Numbered from the stretch's first letter, positions 1 through 8,814 are shown. The stretch: 64,000 nt of DNA from Streptosporangiaceae bacterium NEAU-GS5 (GCA_017592665.1 JAGFNW010000024.1:1-64000); one strand, 5' to 3'. Made by a program: numbers and translations. Notes: generated by a model from the letters alone, not told the origin.

Positions 1-1234
1 CTGGGCCGTGCGGCCCTGATGGCGGGGGCGGCCAGTTTGGCCCGGATGGCTCTTCTGACCTGGGTGGGTCGTCGGGCAGGGATTCGGCGCGGACCAGGAC
101 CAGCAGTTCGGTGGAGACTTTCTGGGTCAGTAGCAGGTCGAAGGCGTCGGCGTTGCGGGCGCCTTGGGAGCGGTCGTCGCCGTCGGCGCAGGGCCGGGCG
201 TAGGCGTCCAGCCACGCGCGGAGCCGGGCCGCCACCTCCGGCGACAGCAGGAACCTGCCCTCCAAACCCCCGGCGGCGGTCTCGCTGACCAGCAGATAGC
301 GATCCGCGTTCAGATCACGTGCCTGTTTGTCGAGGATGCCGGGATTGAGCAGCTCGGCCAGGTAGCGGCTGGCGCGGGCGACTTCGGCGGGGGTGCCTTG
401 TTCGGCCAGCTCCAGCAGGATCGGCTCGGCCTTTCGGGCTTGTTCGTCGTCGAGGTCGGCGATCGAGGCGCACAGGGCTGATGCGGTGCCTTCGGACAGG
501 GCGCCGGCGGCGAAACGCTGCGCAGCCTGAGGTAGCCGGGTCAACCCGACGGCCAAACCCAGCAACCGGCCTGCCGCTTGGCCGGTCATGCGGCCGGTGG
601 TGCGCAGCCAGGTGCGGGTAGAGGCGTGTCCGGCGGTCTTGGCCTGCCCTGCGGTGTGGACGCGGTCGACGCGTTGGGTGATGGACGCGCTGACTTGGTC
701 GCGGACCGCCAGGAGTTCCTCGGCCTCGGCTTGGCATTGTTCGGCCGATTCGGGTGGGTCGGCGGCGGCCAGTAGTTGGGCGGCGGTTTTGAGTTGTTGG
801 ATCAGCACCGCGACCGGTGTGGCCGAGGTGAGCAAGATGAGCGGGGTGAGTGGAACGTCCGCGCCAGTGGAGTTGGTGGAGTTGGTGGAGTTGGTGGAGT
901 TGGTGGAGTTGGTGGAGTTGGTGGAGTTGGTGGAGTTGGTGGAGCCGGTGGAGCCGGTGGAGCCGGTGGAGCCGGTGGAGTCGGTGGAGTCGGTGGCGTC
1001 CGCCGGGTCTGCCGGGTCCGCGGGCTTGGGCGGGGCCGCGGGCTTGGGTGGGTTCGTGGGCTTGGGTGGGTTCGTGGGCTTGGGTGGGTTCGTGGGCTTG
1101 GGTGGGTTCGTGGTCTTGGGTGGGTTCGTGGGCTTGGGTGGGTTCGTGGGCTTGGGTGGGGTGTCGTCGGTTGGGCTGGTGGCCTCGGGTGGGAGGGGGA
1201 GTGGGAGGGGCGTGCGAAGTGGTGTGGTGGGCAA
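1..1234 (-). CDS. DUF222 / 13E12-family protein, probable HNH endonuclease (3' end cut by window edge)
   Basis: Partial gene whose C-terminus lies beyond the left edge; 411 codons are visible. The chosen start is a TTG at 1234 with GGAG eight bases upstream; no ATG or GTG fits this frame near that site. Residues about 25-67 are PPKPTN-type repeats and about 80-122 a run of TNS then TGS triplets, so the first third is low complexity and probably disordered. From about residue 130 the sequence becomes a helical DUF222 domain (for example MTGQAAGRLLGLAVGLTRL near 216, then LSPEVAARLRAWLDAYARP). Proteins of this family usually end in an HNH nuclease domain, which would lie outside the window, so nuclease activity is inferred. 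They are multicopy in actinobacteria and often regarded as mobile or intron-associated relatives. Function unproven. Confidence 0.8.
   Translation of the reverse strand, partial: MPTTPLRTPLPLPLPPEATSPTDDTPPKPTNPPKPTNPPKTTNPPKPTNPPKPTNPPKPTNPPKPAAPPKPADPADPADATDSTDSTGSTGSTGSTGSTNSTNSTNSTNSTNSTNSTNSTNSTGADVPLTPLILLTSATPVAVLIQQLKTAAQLLAAADPPESAEQCQAEAEELLAVRDQVSASITQRVDRVHTAGQAKTAGHASTRTWLRTTGRMTGQAAGRLLGLAVGLTRLPQAAQRFAAGALSEGTASALCASIADLDDEQARKAEPILLELAEQGTPAEVARASRYLAELLNPGILDKQARDLNADRYLLVSETAAGGLEGRFLLSPEVAARLRAWLDAYARPCADGDDRSQGARNADAFDLLLTQKVSTELLVLVRAESLPDDPPRSEEPSGPNWPPPPSGPHGP
868..997. repeat. 9-bp tandem repeat inside the DUF222 gene
   Basis: A run of the 9-mer GTTGGTGGA, about eight perfect copies followed by GCCGGTGGA and GTCGGTGGA variants. 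On the minus strand it encodes TNS and then TGS/TDS triplets. The perfect head half and diverged tail half suggest recent slippage expansion at one end. Confidence 0.9.
1039..1160. repeat. 18-bp tandem repeat inside the DUF222 gene
   Basis: About seven copies of the 18-mer CTTGGGTGGGTTCGTGGG, nearly perfect (one copy has GTGGTC). On the minus strand it encodes the hexapeptide PPKPTN. The unit length is a multiple of three, so copy-number change keeps the reading frame. Confidence 0.9.
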
Positions 1235-1802
1235 TTCGGGCTCTCCTCTCTTTCTCCCTGGGGTAACAGCTGGCTCAATTGTCTCTCAAGTCGGCCGTAT
1301 ACACGAACGACAAACGACTTGTATCGGGCATTCGGATAAAGATTTTCGAAGATTTTTTCGATAGATCTTGAGAGGCGGGCCCGGGGTAGTCGCGTTTGGC
1401 GTTGTCTGTTGTTTGTTGTTGGTCGCGCGGGCGGGTCGGGCTGCGCTGGCGATCTGGCTTTGAATCTGATCTCCGGGAAGACAGTTCTTAGTCTGGGTCT
1501 GCAGGCTCTGGGTGATCCGGCTGGTTGTTATGGCCGTTTGCGCGGACACGGACCTGGTCTGCGGTCTTCCGGATCTGGCTGGGGATGGGCACGCACGCAT
1601 CCGAGCACCTACGAGTGCCGGTTCGGCCCTTAGAAAGGGTCCGCTTCTGCAGGAGGTGTCACTGTCAGCCGCGGAGGCGCTCGCGCTGCAGGCTGGCTGT
1701 GGGCGGCCGTCGTTTGACGCCCGCCAGCGGGCTACTGGCGAGTTGCCAAAGATCCGCCCGCGCAATGGGCGAGGCAGACTTCGTGTCAGGGATTTAGGCC
1801 CG
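1235..1802. other. Gene-free stretch; probable DUF222 promoter region
   Basis: No open frame here looks coding on either strand. Bases 1336-1366 are strikingly AT-rich for this genome and lie about 100 bases upstream of the DUF222 start, so they are the likeliest promoter region for that gene. An 8-bp inverted pair CTCTCAAG (1283-1290) and CTTGAGAG (1367-1374) brackets it. The rest (1380-1800) is ordinary GC-rich sequence in which I see no further structure. Confidence 0.4.
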
Positions 1803-2777
1803 TCAGGTCACCATGCGGAGTGTGAGTGGATATCGGTAATTCTCGCCGCGGCTGGCGGCCATTGTGCCGAGGATGCCGACGACCAGGCCGTACAGCCAGA
1901 TGACCGGCAGCAGCAGGAAGCCGAACAATCCGATGATGGCGAGCGACAGGATGAGCGAGACCACGGTGACGGCGAAGAACGCGATCGTCAGCGTGATCCA
2001 GAAGTTCAGGGCCTCGGCCGCCTGGTCGCGGACGTAGGGCGCCTGGTCCTTCTTGGTCAGGTAGACCACCAGCGAGCCGATCGAGCCGAGCGGCCACGCG
2101 ATGAGGTTTCCCAACCCGGACAGGTGGGCCAGCATCGCCATGTTGGTGTCGTCGCTCCCGGGGCGCGGGCCATACCTGCCCGGCACGTGAGGCTCGGCCG
2201 TGTAGAAGGAGCCGCTGTAGGGGGGAGGCGGATATGCGGCCGGATAGCCGCCCTGCGGCGGGTAGTAGCCGGGCTGGGGTGGCGCCTGATAGCCGGCCGC
2301 CGGTGGCGGGTAGCCGCTGGGCATCGTGGGCTGGCCGGAGGCGTAGCCCTGCTGCGTGGACGATTCCTGCTGGGTGGTCGGTCCCTGTTGTGTGGTTGGT
2401 CCCTGCGGCGGGGGCGGCGTCTGCTGTGTGGACGGCGGCTGCGGGTCCAGGGACGGAGGCGCTTGATAGGGCGGCTCGGCGGCATGGTGGGGGAGGTCGG
2501 TGGGTGGGGGCGCGTTGGTGCCCGCGGCCCCGGCGAACCCCGGCGACTCGTCATCAGGGGGGCCAGGAACTGTGTCCGGAGTGGGGTCGGGGGTGGGGTC
2601 GGGTGTGGTGCTGGCCGTGGGGTCGGGTGTGGTGCTGGGGGCGGGCGTGGCCGTGGGGGCGGGCGCGGTGCCGGCGGCGTCGGTGGGAGGGTCGGTGGGA
2701 GGCTCGGCGGCTGGATTGGTGGCTGGCTCGGTGGCGGGGTCGGTCTGCGGGGTGTCTTCCGGCCGATGATCGCTCAT
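1803..2777 (-). CDS. DUF4870 membrane protein with long Pro-rich N-terminus
   Basis: A 324-residue protein. The first ~200 residues are acidic then Pro/Thr/Gln/Tyr-rich with PPQ and PTP runs and no predicted fold. The C-terminal ~115 residues form a DUF4870 (Tic20-like) domain: an N-terminal helix beginning DDTNMAMLAHLSGLGNLIAW, a polar segment with YVRDQAAEALNFWITL, and two further hydrophobic segments ending near GILGTMAASRGENY. DUF4870 proteins are small multi-pass membrane proteins of unknown role; the Pro-rich arm is probably cytoplasmic. The ATG at 2777 has GGAGG close upstream. It follows the DUF3097 gene by 16 bases and may be co-transcribed with it. Confidence 0.85.
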   Translation of the reverse strand: MSDHRPEDTPQTDPATEPATNPAAEPPTDPPTDAAGTAPAPTATPAPSTTPDPTASTTPDPTPDPTPDTVPGPPDDESPGFAGAAGTNAPPPTDLPHHAAEPPYQAPPSLDPQPPSTQQTPPPPQGPTTQQGPTTQQESSTQQGYASGQPTMPSGYPPPAAGYQAPPQPGYYPPQGGYPAAYPPPPYSGSFYTAEPHVPGRYGPRPGSDDTNMAMLAHLSGLGNLIAWPLGSIGSLVVYLTKKDQAPYVRDQAAEALNFWITLTIAFFAVTVVSLILSLAIIGLFGFLLLPVIWLYGLVVGILGTMAASRGENYRYPLTLRMVT

Positions 2778-2793
2778 GGAAGCCTCCTACTCG

Positions 2794-3756
2794 TCACGCG
2801 TCCTCTGACGCGGTGACGAAATCGATCAGCTCTTCGACGCGGCCGAGGAGCTCCGGCTCGAGATCCGCGTACGTCGACACCCGGTCGAGGATCCGCCGCC
2901 AGGCCTCTGACGTCTCCATTCGCCACCCGAGGGCGGCGATGACTCCTTCCTTCCACGGTACGCCCCTCGGGACGACCGGCCACGAGGAGATCCCCACTGT
3001 GGCCGGTTTGACCGCCTGCCAGATGTCCACGTAGGGGTGTCCCACGATGAGCACGTGGTCGCCGGTGACCTGGGCCGCGATCCGGCTCTCCTTGGATCCG
3101 GGCACGAGGTGGTCGACCAGCACTCCCAGCCGCCGCCCTGGTCCGGGGTCGAACTCGGCCACGATCGCCGGCAGGTCGTCGACGCCTTCGAGGAATTCGA
3201 CGACCACTCCCTCGACCCGCAGGTCGTGGCCCCAGATCTTCTCGACGAGGGAGGCGTCGTGGGCGCCCTCCACGTAGATCCGGCTCTCCTTGGCCACGCG
3301 CGCCTTCAGTCCTTCGACCGCGATCGAGCCTGAGGCGCTGCGTGGCGTGCCCTTCCGCGCCGGGGCGGCGGCGGGCCGCACCAGTGTCACCGGGCGGCCG
3401 TCGATGAGGAACCCGGCGGGCGTGAGCGGGAACAGCCGCCGCCGCCCGTGCCGGTCCTCCAGCGTCACGGCCTCCTTGTCGCAGGCCACGACCGCGCCGC
3501 AGAACCGGCCCTCCGCGTCTTCCACCACCAGGTCGAGCTCGGCCTCGACCACGGGGATCTGCACCGGCCGCCGCCAGTTGCCGGAAAGCACGTCGTTTCC
3601 GTAGCGGTCGGTGTTTCTGGTGTGGTCGGTGTTCCCAGGGCGACCGTTGTTCCCGGAGCGACCGTTGTTCCCGGAGCGACCACTGTTCCCGGAGCGACCA
3701 CTGTTCCCGGAGCGACCACTGTTCTCTTTGCGATCCGCGCTAGCTTTGCGATCCAC
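2794..3756 (-). CDS. DUF3097 family protein with hexapeptide-repeat N-terminal extension
   Basis: A 320-residue protein. From about residue 51 (DRYGNDVLSGNWRRP) to the end it matches the actinobacterial DUF3097 family: a beta-rich N-part, then a Toprim-like middle (AKESRIYVEGAHDASLVEKI, VLVDHLVPGSKESRI, VLIVGHPYVDIWQAVKP). Typical members begin at about this residue 51; here about 50 residues precede it, with five copies of the hexapeptide (S/N)GRSGN at residues 13-42. The GTG start at 3756 lies seven bases after TACGGT, which could be a -10 for a leaderless transcript, although the upstream gene ends only 15 bases away. A Toprim-like fold suggests nucleic-acid metabolism, but no member function is established to my knowledge. 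Confidence 0.85.
   Translation of the reverse strand: MDRKASADRKENSGRSGNSGRSGNSGRSGNNGRSGNNGRPGNTDHTRNTDRYGNDVLSGNWRRPVQIPVVEAELDLVVEDAEGRFCGAVVACDKEAVTLEDRHGRRRLFPLTPAGFLIDGRPVTLVRPAAAPARKGTPRSASGSIAVEGLKARVAKESRIYVEGAHDASLVEKIWGHDLRVEGVVVEFLEGVDDLPAIVAEFDPGPGRRLGVLVDHLVPGSKESRIAAQVTGDHVLIVGHPYVDIWQAVKPATVGISSWPVVPRGVPWKEGVIAALGWRMETSEAWRRILDRVSTYADLEPELLGRVEELIDFVTASEDA
3630..3722. repeat. 18-bp tandem repeat in the DUF3097 N-terminus
   Basis: Five tandem copies of the 18-mer GTTCCCGGAGCGACCACT or its ...CCGTT variant, the outermost copies more diverged. On the minus strand they encode the (S/N)GRSGN repeat. Confidence 0.9.
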
Positions 3757-3771
3757 GGGGCGGACCGTACA

Positions 3772-4383
3772 TCATGCGGGGCCGTATGTGCCGTATGCGC
3801 GGGCCTTGCGGGCCGAGCCGCGCCGTACGAGGACGACGATGGTCACGACGAGGGCGAGCAGGAAGCCGACCGCGGGCAGGGCCACCAGCGCGATGGCGCC
3901 TCCGACCAGCTTGCCGGCGTTGCCGATGAGCTCCTTGCCGACTCCGAAGCGAACGCCGTCGCCCTCGCAGGTCACCTGATAGGTGCCGGCGGACGGCACG
4001 CCCACTGTGAACAGCAGTTCCCAGCGGTCGCCGCCCAGCGACACGGTCTGGGACGTGCTCGGGTGGTTGAGCGTCACCTTCTCACCGGCCGAGCCCTGGG
4101 CCTGGCAGTTGACGTCGGTCGGCTTGTCGGCGGCCGCGTAGATGGCGGGCTTGTCGGCCGGGTTGAGCGCGACGTTAACGGTCTGCCCACTGGTGAAGGT
4201 GGAGCTGGGCGCGGCGTCGTTGATGGTGGAGACGAGGCCTCCGGCGAAGCCTACGATGCCCACGATGAGCAGCACGACGAAGAGCAGCCACGACAGGACG
4301 ACCCACAACAGACGTGGACGGATTGGTGCGCTTGCCGTAGGAGGGGCTGAAGCCGGGTAAGAGTACGCATAGTTCTCAGTCAT
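3772..4383 (-). CDS. Small membrane protein with two transmembrane segments, unknown function
   Basis: A 203-residue protein. The start is taken at the ATG at 4383 (MTENYAYSYPASAPP); the frame stays open upstream but runs over the CIRCE element and hrcA promoter, so the longer form is unlikely. A Tyr/Pro/Ala-rich N-tail precedes a transmembrane segment at about residues 25-49 (LLWVVLSWLLFVVLLIVGIV). An extracytoplasmic beta-rich domain of about 110 residues follows, with two cysteines (DVNCQAQG and QVTCEGDG) that could form a disulfide. A second transmembrane segment lies near 155-183 with a basic tail. I do not recognise the family. It is divergent from hrcA. Confidence 0.75.
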   Translation of the reverse strand: MTENYAYSYPASAPPTASAPIRPRLLWVVLSWLLFVVLLIVGIVGFAGGLVSTINDAAPSSTFTSGQTVNVALNPADKPAIYAAADKPTDVNCQAQGSAGEKVTLNHPSTSQTVSLGGDRWELLFTVGVPSAGTYQVTCEGDGVRFGVGKELIGNAGKLVGGAIALVALPAVGFLLALVVTIVVLVRRGSARKARAYGTYGPA

Positions 4384-4491
4384 GCGCCCGAGTTTTCCGC
4401 CCCCCGCTTGGAGCCGGTTTGCAGCCGACTTGTCGTACCGGCAATCCTGCCGTGCTCGCGTTATCGCACCCTGTGGGCGGTAGCCGTACAC

Positions 4492-4518
4492 TTGGCACTC
4501 GGGAACACAGAGTGCCAA
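4492..4518. promoter_or_regulatory. CIRCE operator (HrcA binding site)
   Basis: TTGGCACTC, nine bases, GAGTGCCAA: a perfect 9-9-9 inverted repeat that differs from the classical CIRCE (TTAGCACTC-N9-GAGTGCTAA) by one symmetric base pair. It lies 26 bases before the hrcA start, as expected for heat-shock autorepression by HrcA. Confidence 0.97.
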
Positions 4519-4543
4519 GTGGCCCAGGGAGGTGAGCAGCAGC

Positions 4544-5557
4544 ATGCTTGACGAGCGCAAGCTGGCCGTGCTGCGCGCCATCGTCGAGGACTACGTCTCC
4601 ACCAACGAGCCGGTGGGGTCGAAGGCGTTGGCGGATCGGCACAACCTCAAGGTCTCTCCGGCGACGATCCGCAACGACATGCGCGATCTGGAGGAGCAGG
4701 GCTACATCCACCAGCCGCACACCAGCGCCGGGCGGGTGCCCACCGACAAGGGCTATCGGCTGTTCGTCGACCGCCTCTCCCAGGTCAAGCCGTTCACCGC
4801 GGCCGAGCGCCGGGCGATCGAGACGTTCCTGGCGGGCGCGGTCGACCTCGACGAGATCGTCATGCGCACCGTGCGGCTGCTGGCGCAGCTCACCCGGCAG
4901 GTGGCGGTGGTGCAATACCCATCGCTCACCAAGTCGGCCGTGCGGCACGTGGAGCTGGTGCCGCTTGCCGAGCGGCGGGTCATGCTGGTTCTGATCACCA
5001 ACACGGGCCGGGTGGAGCAGCGGGTGGTCGACCTGCCCGACGCGGTGCCCGACGACAGCATCGCCCACCTGAGGGCCGTGCTGAACGCCACGCTCGACGG
5101 ATGCGCGCTGGCCAGCGTCCCCGAGGTGGTGGCGGAGCTGCCGACCCGGCTGCCGACCGCCGACCGTCCCGCCGTCGCCACGATCCTGTCCGTGCTGCTG
5201 GAGACCCTGGTCGAGCGGCACGAGGAGAAGATCGTCTTCGCGGGCACGGCCAATCTGGCCGCCGCCGACTTCAGCCTGGGCCTTCGCGACGTTCTCGAAG
5301 CCCTCGAGGAACAGGTCGTGCTCATGCGGTTGTTGGGTGAAACAGATGACTTGTCCGAGTTGACGGTCCGGATCGGTTCGGAAAACCCCTATTCCGGACT
5401 TCGCGGCACTTCGATCGTGGCCGCGGGATACGGTTCGGGCGATAAGGAACTGGCCCGGCTAGGTGTGCTGGGCCCGACGCGAATGGACTATCCGGTGACG
5501 ATGGGTGCGGTGCGCGCCGTGGCGCGTTACGTCGGCCAGATCCTGGCGGGGTCGTAA
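4544..5557 (+). CDS. hrcA: Heat-inducible transcription repressor HrcA
   Basis: A 337-residue repressor that binds CIRCE and shuts off heat-shock operons until unfolded protein titrates GroEL. Start: ATG at 4544 ([18 protein letters not shown]), with GGGAGGTG about nine bases upstream; an in-frame GTG at 4532 overlaps that ribosome site and is rejected. An N-terminal winged helix-turn-helix ([18 protein letters not shown], then [14 protein letters not shown]) is followed by the HrcA GAF-like and dimerisation regions, ending with the family signature [19 protein letters not shown] and [19 protein letters not shown]. The stop codon abuts the dnaJ start, so the two are one operon under the CIRCE element. 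Confidence 0.98.
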   Translation: MLDERKLAVLRAIVEDYVSTNEPVGSKALADRHNLKVSPATIRNDMRDLEEQGYIHQPHTSAGRVPTDKGYRLFVDRLSQVKPFTAAERRAIETFLAGAVDLDEIVMRTVRLLAQLTRQVAVVQYPSLTKSAVRHVELVPLAERRVMLVLITNTGRVEQRVVDLPDAVPDDSIAHLRAVLNATLDGCALASVPEVVAELPTRLPTADRPAVATILSVLLETLVERHEEKIVFAGTANLAAADFSLGLRDVLEALEEQVVLMRLLGETDDLSELTVRIGSENPYSGLRGTSIVAAGYGSGDKELARLGVLGPTRMDYPVTMGAVRAVARYVGQILAGS

Positions 5558-6688
5558 GTGGCCAAAGACTACTACGCGACCCTCGGGGTGCGCCGCGACG
5601 CCAGTCAGGACGAGATCAAAAAGGCCTACCGCCGGCTCGCCCGTGAGCTCCACCCTGACGTCAACCCGGATCCCGAGACGCAGGAGCGGTTCAAAGAGAT
5701 CACCCAGGCCTACGAGGTCCTGTCCGACCCCAACAAGCGGCAGATGCACGACCTCGGCGGCGACCCCTTCGCCGGAGCCGGTCCGGGCGCCGGCGGCTTC
5801 GGGGCCGGATTCCCGTTCAGCGACATAATGGACGCCTTCTTCGGCACGGCGGCCACCTCGCGCGGGCCCCGTTCGCGCGCCCGCCGCGGCCGCAACGCCA
5901 CGATCCGCGTCGAGCTCGACCTGTCCGAGTCGGCGTTCGGCACGACCAGGGAGCTCGTCGTCGACACGGCCGTGCTCTGCGAGGTCTGCCACGGGTCGGG
6001 CGCCGCGGCAGGCACCCATCCCGACACGTGTGACATGTGCCACGGCCGCGGCGAGGTCTCGCAGGTGACCCGGTCGTTCCTCGGCCAGGTCATGACCTCG
6101 CGGCCGTGCCCCCAATGCGGTGGCTACGGAAGCGTGATCCGGCACCCCTGCCAGGAGTGCTCGGGCGACGGGCGGGTGCGCACCCGCCGTACGATCAAGG
6201 TCAGGATCCCGGCCGGCGTCGAGGACGGCACGCACATCCAGCTGGCCGGCGAGGGCGAGATCGGCCCCGGCGGCGGCCCGCCCGGCGACCTGTTCCTCGA
6301 GATCGTCGAGCGTCCGCACACCATCTTCGAGCGCCGCGGCGACGACCTGCACTGCACGGTCGCCATTCCGATGACCGCGGCCGCGCTCGGCACCTCGCTG
6401 ACCATGGAGACACTCGACGGCAACGAGGAGATCGACGTGCGGCCCGGCACCCAGTCCGGCCAGGTCATCCCCCTGTACGGCAGGGGCGTCCAGCGGCTCA
6501 ACGAGTCCGGCCGGGGCGACCTGCTGATCCACGTCAACGTGGAGACGCCGGGCAAGCTGACGCCGGAGCAGGAGACGCTGCTGCGCGAGCTGGCGCGGCT
6601 GCGCGCCGAGGAGCGCCCGCCCGGCAAGTTCACTCCGGGGCAGCAGGGCTTTTTTTCCAAGCTCCGGGACGCCTTTCAGGGCCGCTGA
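5558..6688 (+). CDS. dnaJ: Chaperone protein DnaJ
   Basis: A 376-residue Hsp40 co-chaperone that stimulates DnaK ATPase. The J domain occupies residues 1-66 with HPD at 32-34 ([14 protein letters not shown]). A Gly-rich linker ([15 protein letters not shown]) follows. Four zinc-binding CxxCxGxG repeats are all intact: [24 protein letters not shown] and CQECSGDG. The substrate-binding C-terminal domains contain the family [13 protein letters not shown] stretch. The GTG start directly follows the hrcA TAA with no spacer, implying translational coupling. This is the hrcA-linked paralogue of actinobacteria (often called dnaJ2), distinct from the dnaK-linked one. Confidence 0.97.
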   Translation: MAKDYYATLGVRRDASQDEIKKAYRRLARELHPDVNPDPETQERFKEITQAYEVLSDPNKRQMHDLGGDPFAGAGPGAGGFGAGFPFSDIMDAFFGTAATSRGPRSRARRGRNATIRVELDLSESAFGTTRELVVDTAVLCEVCHGSGAAAGTHPDTCDMCHGRGEVSQVTRSFLGQVMTSRPCPQCGGYGSVIRHPCQECSGDGRVRTRRTIKVRIPAGVEDGTHIQLAGEGEIGPGGGPPGDLFLEIVERPHTIFERRGDDLHCTVAIPMTAAALGTSLTMETLDGNEEIDVRPGTQSGQVIPLYGRGVQRLNESGRGDLLIHVNVETPGKLTPEQETLLRELARLRAEERPPGKFTPGQQGFFSKLRDAFQGR

Positions 6689-6694
6689 GGGGTC

Positions 6695-7423
6695 ATGACC
6701 GTTCCGGTGTTCCTGACGCCTGCGCTGCCCGGCCTGGATCGCTATGTGCTGGACGGTCCTGAGGGCCGTCACGCGGCCGCCGTGCGGAGGATCCGGGCGG
6801 GAGAGCGGGTCGATCTCACCGACGGCCTCGGCGGCGTCGCCGAGTGCGTGGCCGAGTCGGCCGGCAAGGATTCGCTGACGCTCCGGGTGCTCGGCCGGCG
6901 TAGCGTGCCTGCACCGGAGCCTCGGCTGATCGTGGTCCAGGGGCTCCCCAAGGGCGACAGAGGCGAGCTGGCCGTCGAGATGATGACAGAGGTGGGCGTC
7001 GACGTCATCGTGCCGTGGGCGGCCGCTCGGAGCGTCACACAGTGGAAGGGCGACCGGGCGGCCAAGTCGCTGGCCCGGTGGCGGGCCACGGCCCGGGAGG
7101 CGGGCAAGCAGGCCCGCCGCTTCCACCTTCCCGAAGTGGCCGAACAGGCCACGACGGCCCAGGTCGCAGGGCTGCTGGAACAGGCGGCGCTCGGCGTCGT
7201 GCTCCACGAGGAGGCCGCCGAGCCGCTGTCGGGCCTGACCATGCCGGCCAAAGGCGACATCGTGGTCGTCGTGGGGCCGGAAGGCGGCGTCGCCGACGAC
7301 GAGATCGCGCGCTTCCGCGCGGCGGGCGCCACACCCGCCCTGCTGGGATCCACGATCCTGCGGACGTCGACCGCCGGTCTGGCCGCCGCGGCCGTGCTGC
7401 TGACCAAGACCCGCCGCTGGTAG
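6695..7423 (+). CDS. rsmE: 16S rRNA (uracil(1498)-N(3))-methyltransferase RsmE
   Basis: A 242-residue SPOUT methyltransferase that uses S-adenosylmethionine to methylate N3 of U1498 in 16S rRNA. The N-terminal PUA-like domain (residues 1-75, EGRHAAAVRRIRAGERVDLT) precedes the deep-trefoil-knot domain. Diagnostic pieces are VQGLPKGDRGELAVEMMTEV, VVVGPEGGVADDEIARF (cofactor knot) and LGSTILRTSTAGLAAAAVLL. Position after dnaJ, six bases downstream, is the usual actinobacterial order. Confidence 0.96.
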   Translation: MTVPVFLTPALPGLDRYVLDGPEGRHAAAVRRIRAGERVDLTDGLGGVAECVAESAGKDSLTLRVLGRRSVPAPEPRLIVVQGLPKGDRGELAVEMMTEVGVDVIVPWAAARSVTQWKGDRAAKSLARWRATAREAGKQARRFHLPEVAEQATTAQVAGLLEQAALGVVLHEEAAEPLSGLTMPAKGDIVVVVGPEGGVADDEIARFRAAGATPALLGSTILRTSTAGLAAAAVLLTKTRRW

Positions 7424-7432
7424 CGCCGGAGA

Positions 7433-8092
7433 TCAGCTCGCGGGGGACTCGGGCGCGAGGTCGGTGCCGGCCGAGTCGCTGGGGCTCGGGGTGACCGTGG
7501 GCGACGCGCAGGAGTCGCCGCAGCCGCTGGGGCTCGGGCTGGGGGAGACGGACGGGGTCTGAGCGGGCGGCGAGCTCGGCCGGCCGGACGGCGTGGCCGT
7601 CGGCGGGCAGGAGTCGTCGCCGTCGTCCTGCGGCTCGACCACGGTCGGCGTGGCGCAGGGATCCTTCGTCGGGTCGACCGGCGAGCTCTTGGGGCTCGGC
7701 CGCTGGGTGCCGCCCGCCGTCGGGACGACCCGCGGCGCGTCGCCCGTGGGAGTCTGGCTCGGCCCGGCTGTCGTGATCTTGATGGGCGGCGCCGGCCGGC
7801 TCGTGCCGCTGGCGTCGCCGATGCTGGTGCCGTTGTCCGCCGGCACGGTCGTGACCTGGTCGATCACGCTCTTGCGCAGCTCGGGGACGACCATGACCAC
7901 GGTGCCTGCAACCAGCACCGCCCCGGCCGCGGCCGCTCCGATGCGCCACCACAGAAGGCCGCGGATGCCGCGGCGCTCGATCCGGCCCCGGATGATGTCG
8001 AGTCCTTCGGGGGAGGGCACGATCGAGTCCGCCTCCGCGCGCAGCGCACGGCGAAGCAGACCGCCGTACTCGTCGTCGGAAGTGAACGTCAT
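7433..8092 (-). CDS. Membrane protein paired with SigE-family sigma factor (probable anti-sigma-like)
   Basis: A 219-residue protein. About 45 cytoplasmic residues (MTFTSDDEYGGLLRRALRAEA) precede one transmembrane segment near residues 48-68 (IGAAAAGAVLVAGTVVMVV). A long extracytoplasmic tail follows, rich in Pro, Ser and Thr, with paired cysteines (KDPCATPT, DDSCPPTA, SGCGDSCASP). Its start overlaps the sigma factor stop in an ATGA, so both are translated together. No ZAS HxxxCxxC motif is visible; calling it an anti-sigma factor rests only on topology and coupling. The tail overall has very low complexity. Confidence 0.75.
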   Translation of the reverse strand: MTFTSDDEYGGLLRRALRAEADSIVPSPEGLDIIRGRIERRGIRGLLWWRIGAAAAGAVLVAGTVVMVVPELRKSVIDQVTTVPADNGTSIGDASGTSRPAPPIKITTAGPSQTPTGDAPRVVPTAGGTQRPSPKSSPVDPTKDPCATPTVVEPQDDGDDSCPPTATPSGRPSSPPAQTPSVSPSPSPSGCGDSCASPTVTPSPSDSAGTDLAPESPAS

Positions 8093-8694
8093 GAGAACTG
8101 CTCCAGTGCCATCCGCAGCGCGGCCATGCCCCGAGCCGTGTGGCTCTTCACCGCGCCCTTGCTGATTCCCATCGCGTTGGCGATCTCCGCCTCGGACAGG
8201 TCGCCGTAGTATCGCAGGACCAAGGCTTCGCGCTGACGCGTGGGCAGCGTGCGCAACGCCTCGATGACCGCCGAGCGCTCAAGCTCGCCTATCGCTCCGT
8301 TCTCGGCACTGGGTGCGTCGGGAAGGCCTTTCGGCGCGTACTTCTCCACGACGGCCCGGTGACGCAGCACGGAACGCGAGCGGTTGACGACTGACTGGCG
8401 AAGGTATGCGAGTGCCTTGTCGGGGTCGCGCAGCCTGCGCCAGGCGCCGTGAATCGCGACGAACGCGTCCTGCACGACTTCCTCGGCGCTGGCCACATCG
8501 CGCACCAGCAACACCGCGAGACGGACAAGTGACCGATAGTGCGCGCTATATAGCGCCGTCACGGCCATGTCGGCATCCCACCCGACGGGCACCGCACCCA
8601 ACGACCTGTCGGCCACGAGGGTCTCGGTGGTCACATCAGTAGGACGCTCGTCCTTCCCTGAGGGTTTACTCGCTTCGGAATCATTAGGGGGCAT
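8089..8694 (-). CDS. SigE-family ECF RNA polymerase sigma factor
   Basis: About 201 residues. Region 2 (YSAHYRSLVRLAVLLVRDVA, EEVVQDAFVAIHGAW) and region 4 (LPTRQREALVLRYYGDLSEA, IANAMGISKGAVKSHTARGM) are both clear, and the GxxxGAVKSHT helix is typical of the actinobacterial SigE family. The start is uncertain: the ATG at 8694 is used here, a GTG at 8751 is in frame but has no ribosome site, and an internal ATG at GWDADMAV would give a more usual length. The stop overlaps the partner membrane protein start by four bases. It is divergent from the HIT gene. Confidence 0.9.
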   Translation of the reverse strand: MPPNDSEASKPSGKDERPTDVTTETLVADRSLGAVPVGWDADMAVTALYSAHYRSLVRLAVLLVRDVASAEEVVQDAFVAIHGAWRRLRDPDKALAYLRQSVVNRSRSVLRHRAVVEKYAPKGLPDAPSAENGAIGELERSAVIEALRTLPTRQREALVLRYYGDLSEAEIANAMGISKGAVKSHTARGMAALRMALEQFS

Positions 8695-8802
8695 GACCCA
8701 GTCGTGTCCTCGCCCGACACTTGGGGGTGTTTTGTCGGTGCAGTGTCGCACATTAACCCTAACTGCAGGGATCTTTCGCAGGCATCACCGAATGGCAACG
8801 GC

Positions 8803-8808
8803 TAGGCT
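8803..8808 (+). promoter_or_regulatory. Probable -10 box of a leaderless HIT-gene transcript
   Basis: TAGGCT lies six bases before the GTG at 8815, placing transcription start at or beside the start codon. No Shine-Dalgarno sequence precedes the GTG. Confidence 0.5.
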
Positions 8809-8814
8809 TCCCAG

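Noticed and set aside
868-1160. CRISPR array
   Set aside because: Units are contiguous with no spacers; they are coding tandem repeats. No other CRISPR-like array was seen in the window.
1286-1765. Open frames in the 1235-1802 gap
   Set aside because: No ribosome site, no hydrophobic or conserved pattern, unlike neighbouring genes.
3772-4581. Longer form of the small membrane protein
   Set aside because: Would cross the CIRCE element and the hrcA start region; ATG 4383 is natural.
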